A stretch of 61,499 nucleotides of DNA. Source: CAYVQZ01 sp964453435 (GTDB taxonomy: Bacteria; Abyssobacteria; SURF-5). The stretch's first letter is position 1. The number at the start of each line of letters is the position of its first letter. Location: assembly GCA_964453435.1 (NCBI GenBank), contig CAYVQZ010000031.1, forward strand, positions 1 to 61,499. Reading direction: 5' to 3'. The notes under the pieces were generated by a model. It searched no databases and had not been told where the DNA came from. It saw only the letters and a list, made by a program, of their open reading frames with translations. A program made the translations under genes and the position numbers. This document shows positions 8,181-17,362 of this stretch, one piece after another.

Positions 8181-9443
8181 ATGATCGACTTCGAATTGCC
8201 GGAAGCCGTCGTAGCGGCTCAAAAGGAAATGCGGGAACTGGCTGCGAACCACATGCGGCCGGTCGCGCGGGAGTACGACGAGAAGGAACACGAGAAGCCG
8301 TGGGATTTTATCAACTTCATGTGGGAGAACGCCAAAAAAGAGATGGCCGCTCAACTGGCGGCGCTCGAGCAGACCGACGAAGAGCGGGCGGAAGCGAAAA
8401 AGCGGAGCATGGTAGAGGCCGGCGGCCAGCCGATGGTTCTGGGAGCGGTCGTCAGAGAAGAGAGCGCGTGGGGCGATGCCGGTATAGGATTATGCCGGCC
8501 CGGAACCGGCTTGGGCGGAGCGGCCATCAACGCGGTCGGCACGCCCGAGCAGAAGCGGCGCTTCTTCCAGCGGTTCACCGAGGGCCCCCCGAAGTGGGGC
8601 GCCATGGCGATCACCGAGGCCAACGCCGGCTCGGACACGGCGGCCATCACCACGACCGCCGTGCGCGACGGCGATTCCTGGGTGCTGAACGGCGAGAAAA
8701 TATTCGTCACCAGCGGCAAAATGGCGGCGCAGGAAAGCGACGGCTGGGTCGTCGTGTGGGCGACGATTGACAAATCGGCCGGTCGCGCGGGCATCAAGAG
8801 CTTCGTCGTCGAAAAGGGCACTCCCGGCATGACCGTGACCAAGGTCGAGCATAAGCTCGGCATCCGCGCGTCGGACACGGCGACCATCGTGTTCGAGGAC
8901 TGCCGCATTCCGCTCGATAACATCCTGGGCAGCCCCGACGTTCAGAAGCGCGACACGACGAAGGGGTTCAAGGGCGTGATGGCGACGTTCGACGCGACGC
9001 GGCCCGGCGTTGCGGCGAGCGCCATCGGCATCGGCCGGGCGGCGCTCGAGTCCGTGAAGGAGAACCTCGCCGAGCAGGGGATCGAGGTCCGATACGGGAT
9101 ATCGCCGTACCGGATGACCGCAATCGAGCGCGACATCCACATGATGGAGACCAACCTGAAGGCGGCGCGCCTGCTGACATGGCGGGCGTGCTGGATGCTG
9201 GACCGGCGCGAGCGCAACAGCTTGCAGGCGTCGATGGCGAAAGCGAAGGCCGGCCTGGCCGTCACCCAGGTGTGCCAGAAGGCGGTCGAGCTGATGGGAC
9301 CGCTCGGCTACTCGCGCGACCACCTGCTCGAGAAATGGATGCGCGACTGCAAGATCAACGACATCTTCGAGGGTACCGGACAGATCAACATGCTGATAGT
9401 CGCCCGCAATATACTCGGCTTCGGCAGAGACAAACTGAAGTAG
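8181..9443 (+). CDS. Acyl-CoA dehydrogenase (FAD)
   Basis: A 420-residue flavoenzyme of the acyl-CoA dehydrogenase family, which introduces a double bond into acyl-CoA and passes electrons to an electron-transfer flavoprotein. Visible motifs are MAITEANAGSDTAAI in the middle domain, the C-terminal KAVELMGPLGYSRDHLLEKWMRD and IFEGTGQINML, where the glutamate is the usual catalytic-base position. The ATG at 8181 has GGAGG at 8168-8172. A TTG 15 bases upstream is less likely because it overlaps that ribosome site. An M20 peptidase follows 24 bases downstream. No electron-transfer flavoprotein gene is present here. Confidence 0.92.
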   Translation: MIDFELPEAVVAAQKEMRELAANHMRPVAREYDEKEHEKPWDFINFMWENAKKEMAAQLAALEQTDEERAEAKKRSMVEAGGQPMVLGAVVREESAWGDAGIGLCRPGTGLGGAAINAVGTPEQKRRFFQRFTEGPPKWGAMAITEANAGSDTAAITTTAVRDGDSWVLNGEKIFVTSGKMAAQESDGWVVVWATIDKSAGRAGIKSFVVEKGTPGMTVTKVEHKLGIRASDTATIVFEDCRIPLDNILGSPDVQKRDTTKGFKGVMATFDATRPGVAASAIGIGRAALESVKENLAEQGIEVRYGISPYRMTAIERDIHMMETNLKAARLLTWRACWMLDRRERNSLQASMAKAKAGLAVTQVCQKAVELMGPLGYSRDHLLEKWMRDCKINDIFEGTGQINMLIVARNILGFGRDKLK

Positions 9444-9467
9444 CGAATCCAATTTCCGGAGCGGGAA

Positions 9468-10778
9468 ATGAACGAGATCGATTGGAAGAGCGTAACCGAT
9501 GAAGGCGCCAGGTATCTCGTTGACCTGGTGAGATTCGATACGACAAACCCGCCCGGCAACGAATTGGCGTGCGCGCAATACATTGCCGATTTGTTGCAGA
9601 GCCAAGGGATAGAGCCCCTTGTCCTCGAATCGACGAAAAACAGGGGGAACGTGATCGGGCGGCTGCGGGGCGATGGCTCAAGGGGACCACTCCTTTTGAT
9701 GTCTCATCTCGATGTTGTTCACGCGGAAAGTTCGCGTTGGATGGCGCCGCCGTTCTCCGGCGAAGTCCGAAATGGAACAATCTGGGGAAGAGGCACATTG
9801 GACACCAAAGGGCTCACCGTGATGCATCTCATGGCGATGTTTCTTTTGAAACGGCAGCAAGCGTCTTTGAAGCGCGACATCATTTTTATGGCGAACGCCG
9901 ACGAGGAAACCGGCGGGAAGTATGGCGCCGAATGGGTGGTAGACAATCATTTCGACAAGATCAAGGCGGAGTTTGCGCTGAACGAGGGCGGTTTCGGCAC
10001 TGTCATCAATGGCAAGAAGATGTTTCTGTGCGCAAGCGCGGAGAAAGGGATGACCTGGGTGAAGCTTACCGCCCGAGGACGCTCGGGCCACGGGTCGATG
10101 CCGCACTCCGACAATGCCGTCCTTCATATAAATGATGCAATCGGGAACATCAGGCGCTACCGTCCGCCGATTGTGGTCACCGAAACGTTTCGGCATTTTG
10201 TGGATGTCACCTCGAAGGTCGACGTGCGCGGGCATCTCCTCAGATTCCTCGATGTTCCCTTTGTAGGCAGGCTTTTCTTGAAACTGGCAAAGGATGAACG
10301 TATCCGGCTCATGGTTCAAACGACAATCGCGCCAACGGTAATTAAGGGCGGCGTCAAGGTTAATGTGATTCCCGATAGTTGCACCCTGATGCTCGACTGC
10401 CGAATCGTCCCCGGTGTCACTCGCGACGATCTGCATGCCACGATTCTGAAACTTGTGAATCCGGAGAAGGTCAATATCGAGTTCGAGCTGTTCAACGAGG
10501 CGACCGAATCGCCCATAGACACCGAACTGTTTTCGACGGTTGGGAAAGTGATAACAGCAAATCATCCCAATGGTTTTGTGAGCTCGTTCATGATGCCGGG
10601 AGGAACAGATTCGCGGTTTCTGAGAAACAAGGGAATCCCGGCGTATGGGTTCATTCCCGTGGTCCTGAGCAAGGAAGACATCGCATCGATTCACGGCGAC
10701 AACGAAAGAATTACTCTCGAAAGTTTTTCTCTCGGGTTGAGAATGATGTACCATATTGTCGCCGGCGCCTGCCTCTAA
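9468..10778 (+). CDS. M20-family metallopeptidase/deacylase
   Basis: A 436-residue member of the ArgE/DapE/ACY1 family, which are zinc-dependent aminoacylases or dipeptidases. It has the metal-site motifs LMSHLDVVHAE and WGRGTLDTKG, and the catalytic ADEETGG. A dimerisation lid domain follows near residues 200-320, and the C-terminal PGGTDSRFLR is also typical. A ribosome site GGAG precedes the ATG. It is probably co-transcribed with the acyl-CoA dehydrogenase. The substrate is unknown; removal of an acyl group from an amino acid would fit the neighbours, but that is inference. Confidence 0.88.
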   Translation: MNEIDWKSVTDEGARYLVDLVRFDTTNPPGNELACAQYIADLLQSQGIEPLVLESTKNRGNVIGRLRGDGSRGPLLLMSHLDVVHAESSRWMAPPFSGEVRNGTIWGRGTLDTKGLTVMHLMAMFLLKRQQASLKRDIIFMANADEETGGKYGAEWVVDNHFDKIKAEFALNEGGFGTVINGKKMFLCASAEKGMTWVKLTARGRSGHGSMPHSDNAVLHINDAIGNIRRYRPPIVVTETFRHFVDVTSKVDVRGHLLRFLDVPFVGRLFLKLAKDERIRLMVQTTIAPTVIKGGVKVNVIPDSCTLMLDCRIVPGVTRDDLHATILKLVNPEKVNIEFELFNEATESPIDTELFSTVGKVITANHPNGFVSSFMMPGGTDSRFLRNKGIPAYGFIPVVLSKEDIASIHGDNERITLESFSLGLRMMYHIVAGACL

Positions 10779-10818
10779 AATCTTCGGAACCGCTTGTACC
10801 TGAAGCATTTGCCCCATT

Positions 10819-10847
10819 TTGACACATAGTGGGCTTTGTGATAGAAT
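10819..10847 (+). promoter_or_regulatory. Sigma70-type promoter of the secretion-ATPase-like gene
   Basis: TTGACA at 10819-10824, a 17-base spacer and TAGAAT at 10842-10847. It lies about 70 bases before the ATG at 10916. Confidence 0.7.
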
Positions 10848-10915
10848 GGTGGAGTTAAATCCGCAGTTCTCACATTGTGAGTGGGACGGTCTGCTGACCG
10901 ACGCATGGAGTTTGC

Positions 10916-12172
10916 ATGATGGCGGTGCTCGACAGAAAACTGGAGCTTTCGGAAATTCAAAGGGTCCTCGTTCACAGGCTCGTGAACCAGAACGCGGAAA
11001 TAAGTGAGGTCGTCGACGTCGTTATCGAGCAGGGGACAAGACACAGGGCGAGCGACATTCACTTCGAGGCGTACAAGGACATTCTGAGAATCCGGTACCG
11101 TATCGACGGTTTCTTTCGCGATGTCCTCACCTTGCCGGCCGAACACCACGACAGGCTCATCGCCCGCTTGAAAGTGATGGCGAACCTGAACGCTCACGAG
11201 AAGAACCAGCCGCAGGACGGCAGAATCTCGATGACGATGGGAAACAAGCGTGTCGATTTCCGCATCAGCACCGTTCCCACGGTGACCGGAGAGAAGGCCG
11301 TGGTCCGGATATTCGACTCGACCCGCTTCGTCTTTGACCTCGACAAGCTCGGTTTCTATCCGGAAATGCAGAAAAGGTTTGAAGAGGTCCTGATGAGCCT
11401 GCAGGGGTCTATTATCGTGGCCGGGCCGACGGGCAGCGGCAAGACGACGACGCTATATGCCGCCTTGCAAAAGCTGAGCAAGTTGAAGGCGGACTGCGCA
11501 AGCATTATAACCATCGAGGACCCCGTCGAGGTGAATTTCGGCCTGTTTCCCCAGATGGAAATACGGCGGAGACTGGGACTCACGTTTGCCGAATGCCTGC
11601 GCGCCGTGCTCAGACAGGACCCGGAAGTAATCATGGTGGGCGAGATTCGGGACCCGGAAACCTGCGAGATAGCGATGCGGGCCGGTTTGACAGGCCACCT
11701 CGTGCTGAGCACGGTTCACAGCGGAACGGCGGCGGAGGTCGTAACCCGGGTACTCGATATGGGAATCGAGCCGTTTATCGTCGCATCATCCATAACCGCT
11801 GTTATAGCGCAGAGGCTGGTGCGCCTGATCTGTCCGAAATGCAGGGTCGCCCGCGAGCCGGCGGAATATATGGTCGAGGCTCTCCGGCGATGGTTCGACA
11901 CAGAGAAGATTCGACTGCTCGAAGGGGCGGGATGCTCTCGATGCAACCATTCCGGGTACGCGGGACGAACCGTTATTGCCGAACTGCTCACTATGGGAGA
12001 CGACCTGCGCGCGGCGATTGTCGGGAAAGCAAGCACGCGACAACTCAACAAAGAGGCTTGCAAGGAAGGCATGGTTCCATTGTTCCAGGACGGCCTTCGG
12101 AAAGTCCGCGACGGTCGCACCAGCATCGATGAAGTCATTCGGGCCGTGGGAGCCGAAGTTTATATGAAATAG
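10916..12172 (+). CDS. GspE/PilB-family secretion or pilus-assembly ATPase, short form
   Basis: A 418-residue ATPase of the type II secretion/type IV pilus superfamily. Walker A is GPTGSGKTT near 170-178, followed by ITIEDPVE and the motif RQDPEVIMVGEIRDPET. A four-cysteine zinc site is formed by CPKC near 307 and CSRC near 340, typical of GspE/PilB rather than PilT. It lacks most of the large N-terminal domain of PilB (usual length above 550). No other pilus or secretion genes are near, and mazG follows. Two adjacent ATGs (10916 and 10919) are possible starts; GGAG lies at 10906-10909. Confidence 0.85.
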   Translation: MMAVLDRKLELSEIQRVLVHRLVNQNAEISEVVDVVIEQGTRHRASDIHFEAYKDILRIRYRIDGFFRDVLTLPAEHHDRLIARLKVMANLNAHEKNQPQDGRISMTMGNKRVDFRISTVPTVTGEKAVVRIFDSTRFVFDLDKLGFYPEMQKRFEEVLMSLQGSIIVAGPTGSGKTTTLYAALQKLSKLKADCASIITIEDPVEVNFGLFPQMEIRRRLGLTFAECLRAVLRQDPEVIMVGEIRDPETCEIAMRAGLTGHLVLSTVHSGTAAEVVTRVLDMGIEPFIVASSITAVIAQRLVRLICPKCRVAREPAEYMVEALRRWFDTEKIRLLEGAGCSRCNHSGYAGRTVIAELLTMGDDLRAAIVGKASTRQLNKEACKEGMVPLFQDGLRKVRDGRTSIDEVIRAVGAEVYMK

Positions 12173-12264
12173 TAGGTGTCATTCGGCCTCCCCGATTGCT
12201 GAGGCCGCGGGTGAAAGAGAACCGTTTTGGAGCCTCCTTTCAGTTTTTAACAGAAATTGTATCC

Positions 12265-13086
12265 ATGAAACAGCGCCCGTCCGACTCGAGTTCTCCCGTC
12301 GCCGACGCGTTTGCCGCCCTCCATGAGTTGGCACGGTATCTCCGCAGCGAACACGGTTGTCCATGGGACCGCTCTCAGGACCTCAGAAGCATCCTGACGT
12401 ATCTTCGCGAAGAGACAGAGGAACTCGAAGAGGCCATTGAAAAGCACGATGCAGGCGGCGTCTCCGAGGAATGGGGCGATGTCCTGTTCATCCTTCTGAT
12501 GTTTGCCGTGATAGCGGAGGAAACGGGACAGATGGCGGCAGAGCGGGCGATGAGGGCCGTGGAACACAAAATGGTCCGGCGTCATCCGCACGTCTTTGGA
12601 AGCAGCGACGTCAGAAACGCGGAAGATATCCTTTCCCAGTGGCAGCAAATAAAAAAGGAAGAGAAGAACGAGAAGACGCAATCGTTGATGGACCGCCTGC
12701 CGTCCTTTTATTCGGCGCTCAAGCGCGCCGACTATGTTCAGAAAACTGCAGCCGCCGCCGGTTTTGATTGGCCCGATATCTCGGGCGTTTTGGAAAAGAT
12801 TGAAGAAGAAGTGAGGGAATTTCGCGAAGCGCTCGCCGGCGGCGATACGGCGGAAACAGCCAGAGAGATTGGAGACTTGCTGTTTTCCTGCGTAAACCTT
12901 GCCCGATACGCGGGGTTGGACGCGGAAACCCAAATGAGCAAGACTGTCGACAAATTTATCGAGAGGTTCAGATATGTTGAATCACGGTTGCAACAGTTGG
13001 GCAAGCCTATTGACGAAGCGACACTCGAGGAAATGGACAGTCTGTGGGAAGAATCAAAGACGAATGAAAATGACTCCACCGGATGA
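12265..13086 (+). CDS. mazG: Nucleoside triphosphate pyrophosphohydrolase MazG
   Basis: A 273-residue protein with two MazG repeats. The first has CPWDRSQDLRSILTYLREETEEL and EWGDVLF. The second has EKIEEEVREF and EIGDLLFSCVNLARY. The ExxE and GD motifs bind the magnesium ions of this all-alpha pyrophosphatase family, which hydrolyses NTPs to NMP and pyrophosphate as house-cleaning. The start at 12265 gives the usual length, but there is no clear ribosome site; a TTG at 12196 is an alternative. It reads in the same direction as the ATPase gene and threonine aldolase. Confidence 0.93.
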   Translation: MKQRPSDSSSPVADAFAALHELARYLRSEHGCPWDRSQDLRSILTYLREETEELEEAIEKHDAGGVSEEWGDVLFILLMFAVIAEETGQMAAERAMRAVEHKMVRRHPHVFGSSDVRNAEDILSQWQQIKKEEKNEKTQSLMDRLPSFYSALKRADYVQKTAAAAGFDWPDISGVLEKIEEEVREFREALAGGDTAETAREIGDLLFSCVNLARYAGLDAETQMSKTVDKFIERFRYVESRLQQLGKPIDEATLEEMDSLWEESKTNENDSTG

Positions 13087-13147
13087 CGGCCGAATCGGAT
13101 AAGGGATCGAACAACCGGATACATCAACCGAGACCGGGACAACAGGC

Positions 13148-14182
13148 ATGATAGACCTTCGCAGCGATACCGTAACAAAACCCTCGCTCGGCATGCGTCG
13201 CGCAATGGCCGAAGCCGAAATCGGAGACGATGTTTATGGAGAAGACCCAACCTTGAATCGGCTTCAGGAACGCGTCGCGCGCATGTTCGGCGTGGAGGCC
13301 GCTCTGTTTGTGCCCTCGGGCACCATGGCGAACCAGATTTCCCTTCTTGCGCACACTCGCCCCGGGGATGAGATAATCGTCGAGCGCGGCTCACACGTGC
13401 TCAATCATGAATCCGGTGGCCTCGGAGCTCTCGCGGGCGTTCAAACGTTTGTCCTTGACAGCGACAGCGGAATAATCGAACCCGAACAGATTGAACAGGC
13501 CATCCGTTTTCCGGATGTCCACTTCCCTCCCAGCAGGCTGATCTGGATTGAGAATACCCATAACAGGGGCGGCGGCACAGTGTATCCTCTCGAAAAAGTG
13601 AAGGCCATTCGAAATGTCTCGCTGAATCATGAAATTCCGTTGCATATGGACGGCGCCCGGCTGTTTAATGCCTGCGTTGCGGGAGATATTCCGCCGGAGG
13701 AATACGGGAAGCGAGTCGATTCTCTCTCGTTCTGTTTCTCGAAAGGACTGGGAGCGCCCGTCGGGTCCATATTGGTGGGAAGCCGTGATTTCATCGGGCG
13801 GGCTCATCGATATCGCAAGATGCTGGGGGGCGGAATGAGGCAGGCGGGTGTGTTAGCAGCCGCCGCGCTGTATGCTCTCGACAATAATGTCGACCGACTG
13901 GCGGAAGACCATGAGAACGCCCGGCGCCTGGCCGGCGGGCTTGCGGAGTTCGATGGCGTCGAAGTCACAAACACGCCGGTGGCGACGAATCTCGTATTCT
14001 TCGATATCGCCAGGAGCGGCAAGAACGTGTTCGAGGTGATGAACGAGGCGCGCGAGCAGGGGTTGCTCGTTATGCCCGAAGGGTTCACACTTATGAGAGC
14101 GGTAACGCATCTCGACGTTTCTGCCGCCGATACAGAAAAAGCGGTCGAGATTTTCCGAAGAATATTCTCCGAGAGGCTCTGA
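13148..14182 (+). CDS. ltaE: Low-specificity L-threonine aldolase (PLP)
   Basis: A 344-residue fold-type I PLP enzyme beginning MIDLRSDTVTKPS, a family hallmark. It has FVPSGTMANQ for cofactor binding, HMDGARLFNA for the ring-contacting aspartate and FCFSKGLGAPVGS with the Schiff-base lysine. It cleaves threonine or allo-threonine to glycine and acetaldehyde. Acetaldehyde is a possible substrate for the AORs in this window, but the link is speculative. It follows mazG by about 60 bases. Confidence 0.93.
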   Translation: MIDLRSDTVTKPSLGMRRAMAEAEIGDDVYGEDPTLNRLQERVARMFGVEAALFVPSGTMANQISLLAHTRPGDEIIVERGSHVLNHESGGLGALAGVQTFVLDSDSGIIEPEQIEQAIRFPDVHFPPSRLIWIENTHNRGGGTVYPLEKVKAIRNVSLNHEIPLHMDGARLFNACVAGDIPPEEYGKRVDSLSFCFSKGLGAPVGSILVGSRDFIGRAHRYRKMLGGGMRQAGVLAAAALYALDNNVDRLAEDHENARRLAGGLAEFDGVEVTNTPVATNLVFFDIARSGKNVFEVMNEAREQGLLVMPEGFTLMRAVTHLDVSAADTEKAVEIFRRIFSERL

Positions 14183-14254
14183 TGCGAGGCAGGATAAACG
14201 CGAAGACCCGGATGATCGGCGCGAACGTAGAGGAGAAAACAGGGAAATCCGCAA

Positions 14255-14953
14255 ATGAAGCTGAAGAAGTTGGATATCCTGAAACAGGTTGACATTTTCA
14301 GCGAGCTCGATGAGGAACAGCTTCGGCGCATTGCCCCGCTGGTCAGCGTTCATCGGTTCGCCGAAAAACAGGTGATCTATATGCCCTCCGACCCGCGCGC
14401 CCGGCTCTACGCAATCCTTGGCGGAAGAGTGAAGTTGACGCAAGTCTCACCGGAAGGCAAAGAATTCGTGCTGTGCATCCTCGGAGAAGGCGACGTCTTT
14501 GGCGAACTCTGCCTGTTTGATGAGGGTCCGCAGAGCACGCTTGCGACGGCGCTCGAAGACGCCGAGATCATCACTGTCCGGTGTTCCGACCTCGCCAAGT
14601 TCATGGCCGAAGAGCCGTCGGTAGTGACCGCTTTGGGTAAGCATGTGGGCGAGAGAATCCGCACGCTCGAGCAAAAACTGTCCGACTTTGTGTTCAAGGA
14701 CGTTGCTCAGCGGCTGGCCGGGCTCATAGTGGATTTGGCCTATGATTACGGCAAGCAAGGTTCGTCCGCAGAGTATATTGTAGAAATCAAGCTGACCCAT
14801 CAGGACCTTGCGGGGTTAATCGGCTCAACCCGGGAAACCACGACTACGGTTCTGAATCAGTTCCGTGATAAGAAACTGATAGATTTTCAAAGAGGACGAA
14901 TTACGATCCGAGACATCAACGCTCTGGAAAAGACAGCGAATCGGGATAAATGA
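14255..14953 (+). CDS. Crp/Fnr-family transcriptional regulator
   Basis: A 232-residue regulator with an N-terminal cyclic-nucleotide-type beta-barrel (~15-130; GEGDVFGELCLFDEG), a long dimer helix and a C-terminal winged helix. The recognition helix region reads TRETTTTVLNQFRDKKLIDF, with the Crp-type R-E-T. No N-terminal cysteine cluster is present, so it is not an Fe-S Fnr. Only 33 bases separate it from the ferredoxin gene of the KOR operon, which makes that operon a likely target or co-transcript. The effector is unknown. Confidence 0.9.
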   Translation: MKLKKLDILKQVDIFSELDEEQLRRIAPLVSVHRFAEKQVIYMPSDPRARLYAILGGRVKLTQVSPEGKEFVLCILGEGDVFGELCLFDEGPQSTLATALEDAEIITVRCSDLAKFMAEEPSVVTALGKHVGERIRTLEQKLSDFVFKDVAQRLAGLIVDLAYDYGKQGSSAEYIVEIKLTHQDLAGLIGSTRETTTTVLNQFRDKKLIDFQRGRITIRDINALEKTANRDK

Positions 14954-14986
14954 CGTCCGGTCGCGACAAACGAATATCGTGCGTTC

Positions 14987-15238
14987 ATGAAAAAAAAGAA
15001 GCGGAACGAACGACCCTTTATTTGGGTGAATAAGAAATGGTGCAAGCGTTGCGGCCTGTGCATCGAGTTTTGCCCGAAGGCCGTGTTTAAGCTGGACAAA
15101 GACGGCTACCCGGAACCGAAAGATTTAAGACACTGTGTCGGGTGCGGGTTATGCGTTATCCAGTGCCCCGACTATGCAATCGTGGACGACGAAGAAACCA
15201 AGAAGAAGCTTATCGAGGAATACATTATAAAAGAGTAA
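14987..15238 (+). CDS. korD: 2-oxoacid:ferredoxin oxidoreductase, delta (ferredoxin) subunit
   Basis: An 83-residue two-[4Fe-4S] ferredoxin. Both clusters are complete: CKRCGLCIEFCP and CVGCGLCVIQCP. A lysine-rich N-terminus precedes the first cluster. It is the first gene of a delta-alpha-beta-gamma set and would carry electrons from the thiamine-diphosphate enzyme to soluble ferredoxin. Confidence 0.93.
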   Translation: MKKKKRNERPFIWVNKKWCKRCGLCIEFCPKAVFKLDKDGYPEPKDLRHCVGCGLCVIQCPDYAIVDDEETKKKLIEEYIIKE

Positions 15239-15299
15239 CTCGCAAGTATCGGAGAGAGCAGGTGTCGAGCAACTCGTTGTCTCGACGAACGAAATAGCG

Positions 15300-16484
15300 A
15301 TGAATGCCGAAAGAAAGTCGATGACAGGCGGAAAGAAGAAAGCGGCGAGGGCAAACGGAGATATCCGGCTCATGCAGGGAAACGAGGCCTGTGGGTGGGG
15401 AGCGCTTCTTGCAGGAGTGGATTTTTTCGCCGGCTATCCGATCACGCCGTCGACGGAGATCGCGGAGATGTTGGCGCGCGAGCTGCCCCGTCGGGGCGGC
15501 GTGTTTGTCCAGATGGAAGATGAGATCGCGAGCATGGGAGCGGTCATAGGGGCGTCGCTCGCAGGCGCCAAGGCGATGACCGCCACCTCCGGACCGGGCT
15601 TTTCGTTGAAACAGGAAAATCTCGGGTTTGCATGTATTGCGGAAGTTCCGTTCGTTCTCGTGAACGTGATGCGAGGCGGTCCGAGCACCGGCCTGCCGAC
15701 GTCGGTGAGCCAGGGCGACATCATGCAGTCCCGATGGGGAACCCACGGGGACCACCCGATTATTGTTCTTGCTCCGTGGTCGGTCGAGGAAACCCTGAGC
15801 GTTACGATCACGGCATTCAACTTTTCGGAGAAATATCGTGTTCCCGTCATCCTGCTCTCCGACGAAGTAATAGGACATATGCGCGAAAAGGTAAGGATTC
15901 CGAAGACATCCGACATAAAGCTGGTCGAACGAAAGAGACCGACAGTTCCGGCGCATGCGTATCAACCATACGACACTACCGCCGACCACATTCCTCCCTT
16001 CGCCGATTTCGGGTCGGGGTATCGATACCACGTGACCGGCCTTGTGCACGACCAATGGGGATTTCCGACCACGAGGCCGGATGAGACGAAATCGCTTCTG
16101 TCGCGGCTCAAAGAAAAAATAGAATCGAACCGCCATGACATATGCCTCAGCACGGAATACCAATGCGAGGACGCCGAAGAAGTTCTCGTGGCTATCGGCA
16201 GCGCTGCTCGGTCATGCAAGGCGGCAGTCGATATTGCCCGAGCGCGGGGAATGAAAACGGGGCTCATTCGTCCTATAACAGCCTGGCCATTCCCGAGACG
16301 GCTTCTTTCGCACTATGCGTCATCGGCCAAACGATTTGTGGTGGTCGAACTGAATATGGGGCAGATGGTTCGAGAAGTCGAACGAATCGTCGCCGGAAAG
16401 GCGATTGTGGAACCGCTCAACCGGTACGACGGAGAGCTGGTCACCCCCGGAGAGATTGTTGACCATCTCTCCGAGGAGGAGTGA
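15300..16484 (+). CDS. korA: 2-oxoacid:ferredoxin oxidoreductase, alpha subunit
   Basis: A 394-residue alpha subunit (KorA/VorB type). After a basic N-terminal tail come LMQGNEACGWGALLAGVDFFAGYPITPSTEI and the conserved segment TATSGPGFSLKQEN. With the beta and gamma subunits it oxidatively decarboxylates a 2-oxoacid to acyl-CoA and reduces ferredoxin. The subunit architecture (separate alpha and beta, no fused domains) fits 2-oxoglutarate or branched-chain 2-oxoacid enzymes. Which substrate is used cannot be read from sequence. The start codon is uncertain; ATG 15300 has no strong ribosome site and later ATGs are possible. Confidence 0.9.
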   Translation: MNAERKSMTGGKKKAARANGDIRLMQGNEACGWGALLAGVDFFAGYPITPSTEIAEMLARELPRRGGVFVQMEDEIASMGAVIGASLAGAKAMTATSGPGFSLKQENLGFACIAEVPFVLVNVMRGGPSTGLPTSVSQGDIMQSRWGTHGDHPIIVLAPWSVEETLSVTITAFNFSEKYRVPVILLSDEVIGHMREKVRIPKTSDIKLVERKRPTVPAHAYQPYDTTADHIPPFADFGSGYRYHVTGLVHDQWGFPTTRPDETKSLLSRLKEKIESNRHDICLSTEYQCEDAEEVLVAIGSAARSCKAAVDIARARGMKTGLIRPITAWPFPRRLLSHYASSAKRFVVVELNMGQMVREVERIVAGKAIVEPLNRYDGELVTPGEIVDHLSEEE

Positions 16485-16492
16485 GAGCGGAA

Positions 16493-17362
16493 ATGTCGAT
16501 AATGCACAAATATATACGTTCAACGAAAAAATTTCCGCATCTGTGGTGTGCGGGATGCGGCAACGGTGTCGGACTCGCAGCGCTTGTGCGTGCGATTGAC
16601 GACATCGGTTACTCTCGCAACGACGTTATCCTCATCTCCGGCATCGGATGCGCCGCGCGGGGCCCGGTCTACCTCGATTTCAACACGCTTCATACGACCC
16701 ACGGGAGAGCGCTCACGTTTGCCGCAGGCATAAAACTCGTCAAGCCTCATCTGCACGTAATTGTGATAATGGGCGACGGCGATGCCGTGGCAATCGGCGG
16801 AAATCACTTCATCCACGCGTGCAGGCGGAACATTGATATCAACGCTATTGTTTTCAATAACCGGATATACGGAATGACGGGAGGTCAATGCTCTCCCGCC
16901 ACACCCACAGGCGAGTATGCCACCACAATGCCGTACGGCAACATCGACCCTGCCTTCGATATCTGCAATTTGGCCGCAGGCGCCGGCGCAACGTTCGTGG
17001 CGCGGGGAACCACATACAACGCGCGCGACACCGAGCGGTCCATTCAACTGGCGCTCAAACACAAGGGATTCTCCGTTGTCGAGATCATGAGCCAATGCCC
17101 CACGATTTATGGACGCCTCAACAAAATGGGCGGGCCGGTGCAGATGGTTCACTGGCTCCGGGACAACGCCATCCCCATTGAACGGGTGCAGCAGCGCTGG
17201 GCCAGCTACAGCGACCTGAAACGAGACGACCTCGAGGGAAAATTTCTGACCGGCGTTTTCGTGGACCGGGAGGCGCCGGAGTTTGTGAGCGAATACCACA
17301 AGATGGCGGCTGCAGCCGGCAAGGAGGAAAAAGAGAAAAGGAAGCGGGCGAAGAAGAAGTGA
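16493..17362 (+). CDS. korB: 2-oxoacid:ferredoxin oxidoreductase, beta (TPP) subunit
   Basis: A thiamine-diphosphate subunit of about 289 residues. FPHLWCAGCGNGV marks the N-terminus, and the TPP/magnesium motif is GDGDAVAIGGNHFIHACRRN. NRIYGMTGGQCSPATPTG is typical of KorB. A GTG at 16481, overlapping the korA stop as GTGA, is an alternative start, but its ribosome site would be too close. ATG 16493 was chosen. The C-terminus is unusually rich in lysine. It belongs to the korDABC operon. Confidence 0.9.
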   Translation: MSIMHKYIRSTKKFPHLWCAGCGNGVGLAALVRAIDDIGYSRNDVILISGIGCAARGPVYLDFNTLHTTHGRALTFAAGIKLVKPHLHVIVIMGDGDAVAIGGNHFIHACRRNIDINAIVFNNRIYGMTGGQCSPATPTGEYATTMPYGNIDPAFDICNLAAGAGATFVARGTTYNARDTERSIQLALKHKGFSVVEIMSQCPTIYGRLNKMGGPVQMVHWLRDNAIPIERVQQRWASYSDLKRDDLEGKFLTGVFVDREAPEFVSEYHKMAAAAGKEEKEKRKRAKKK

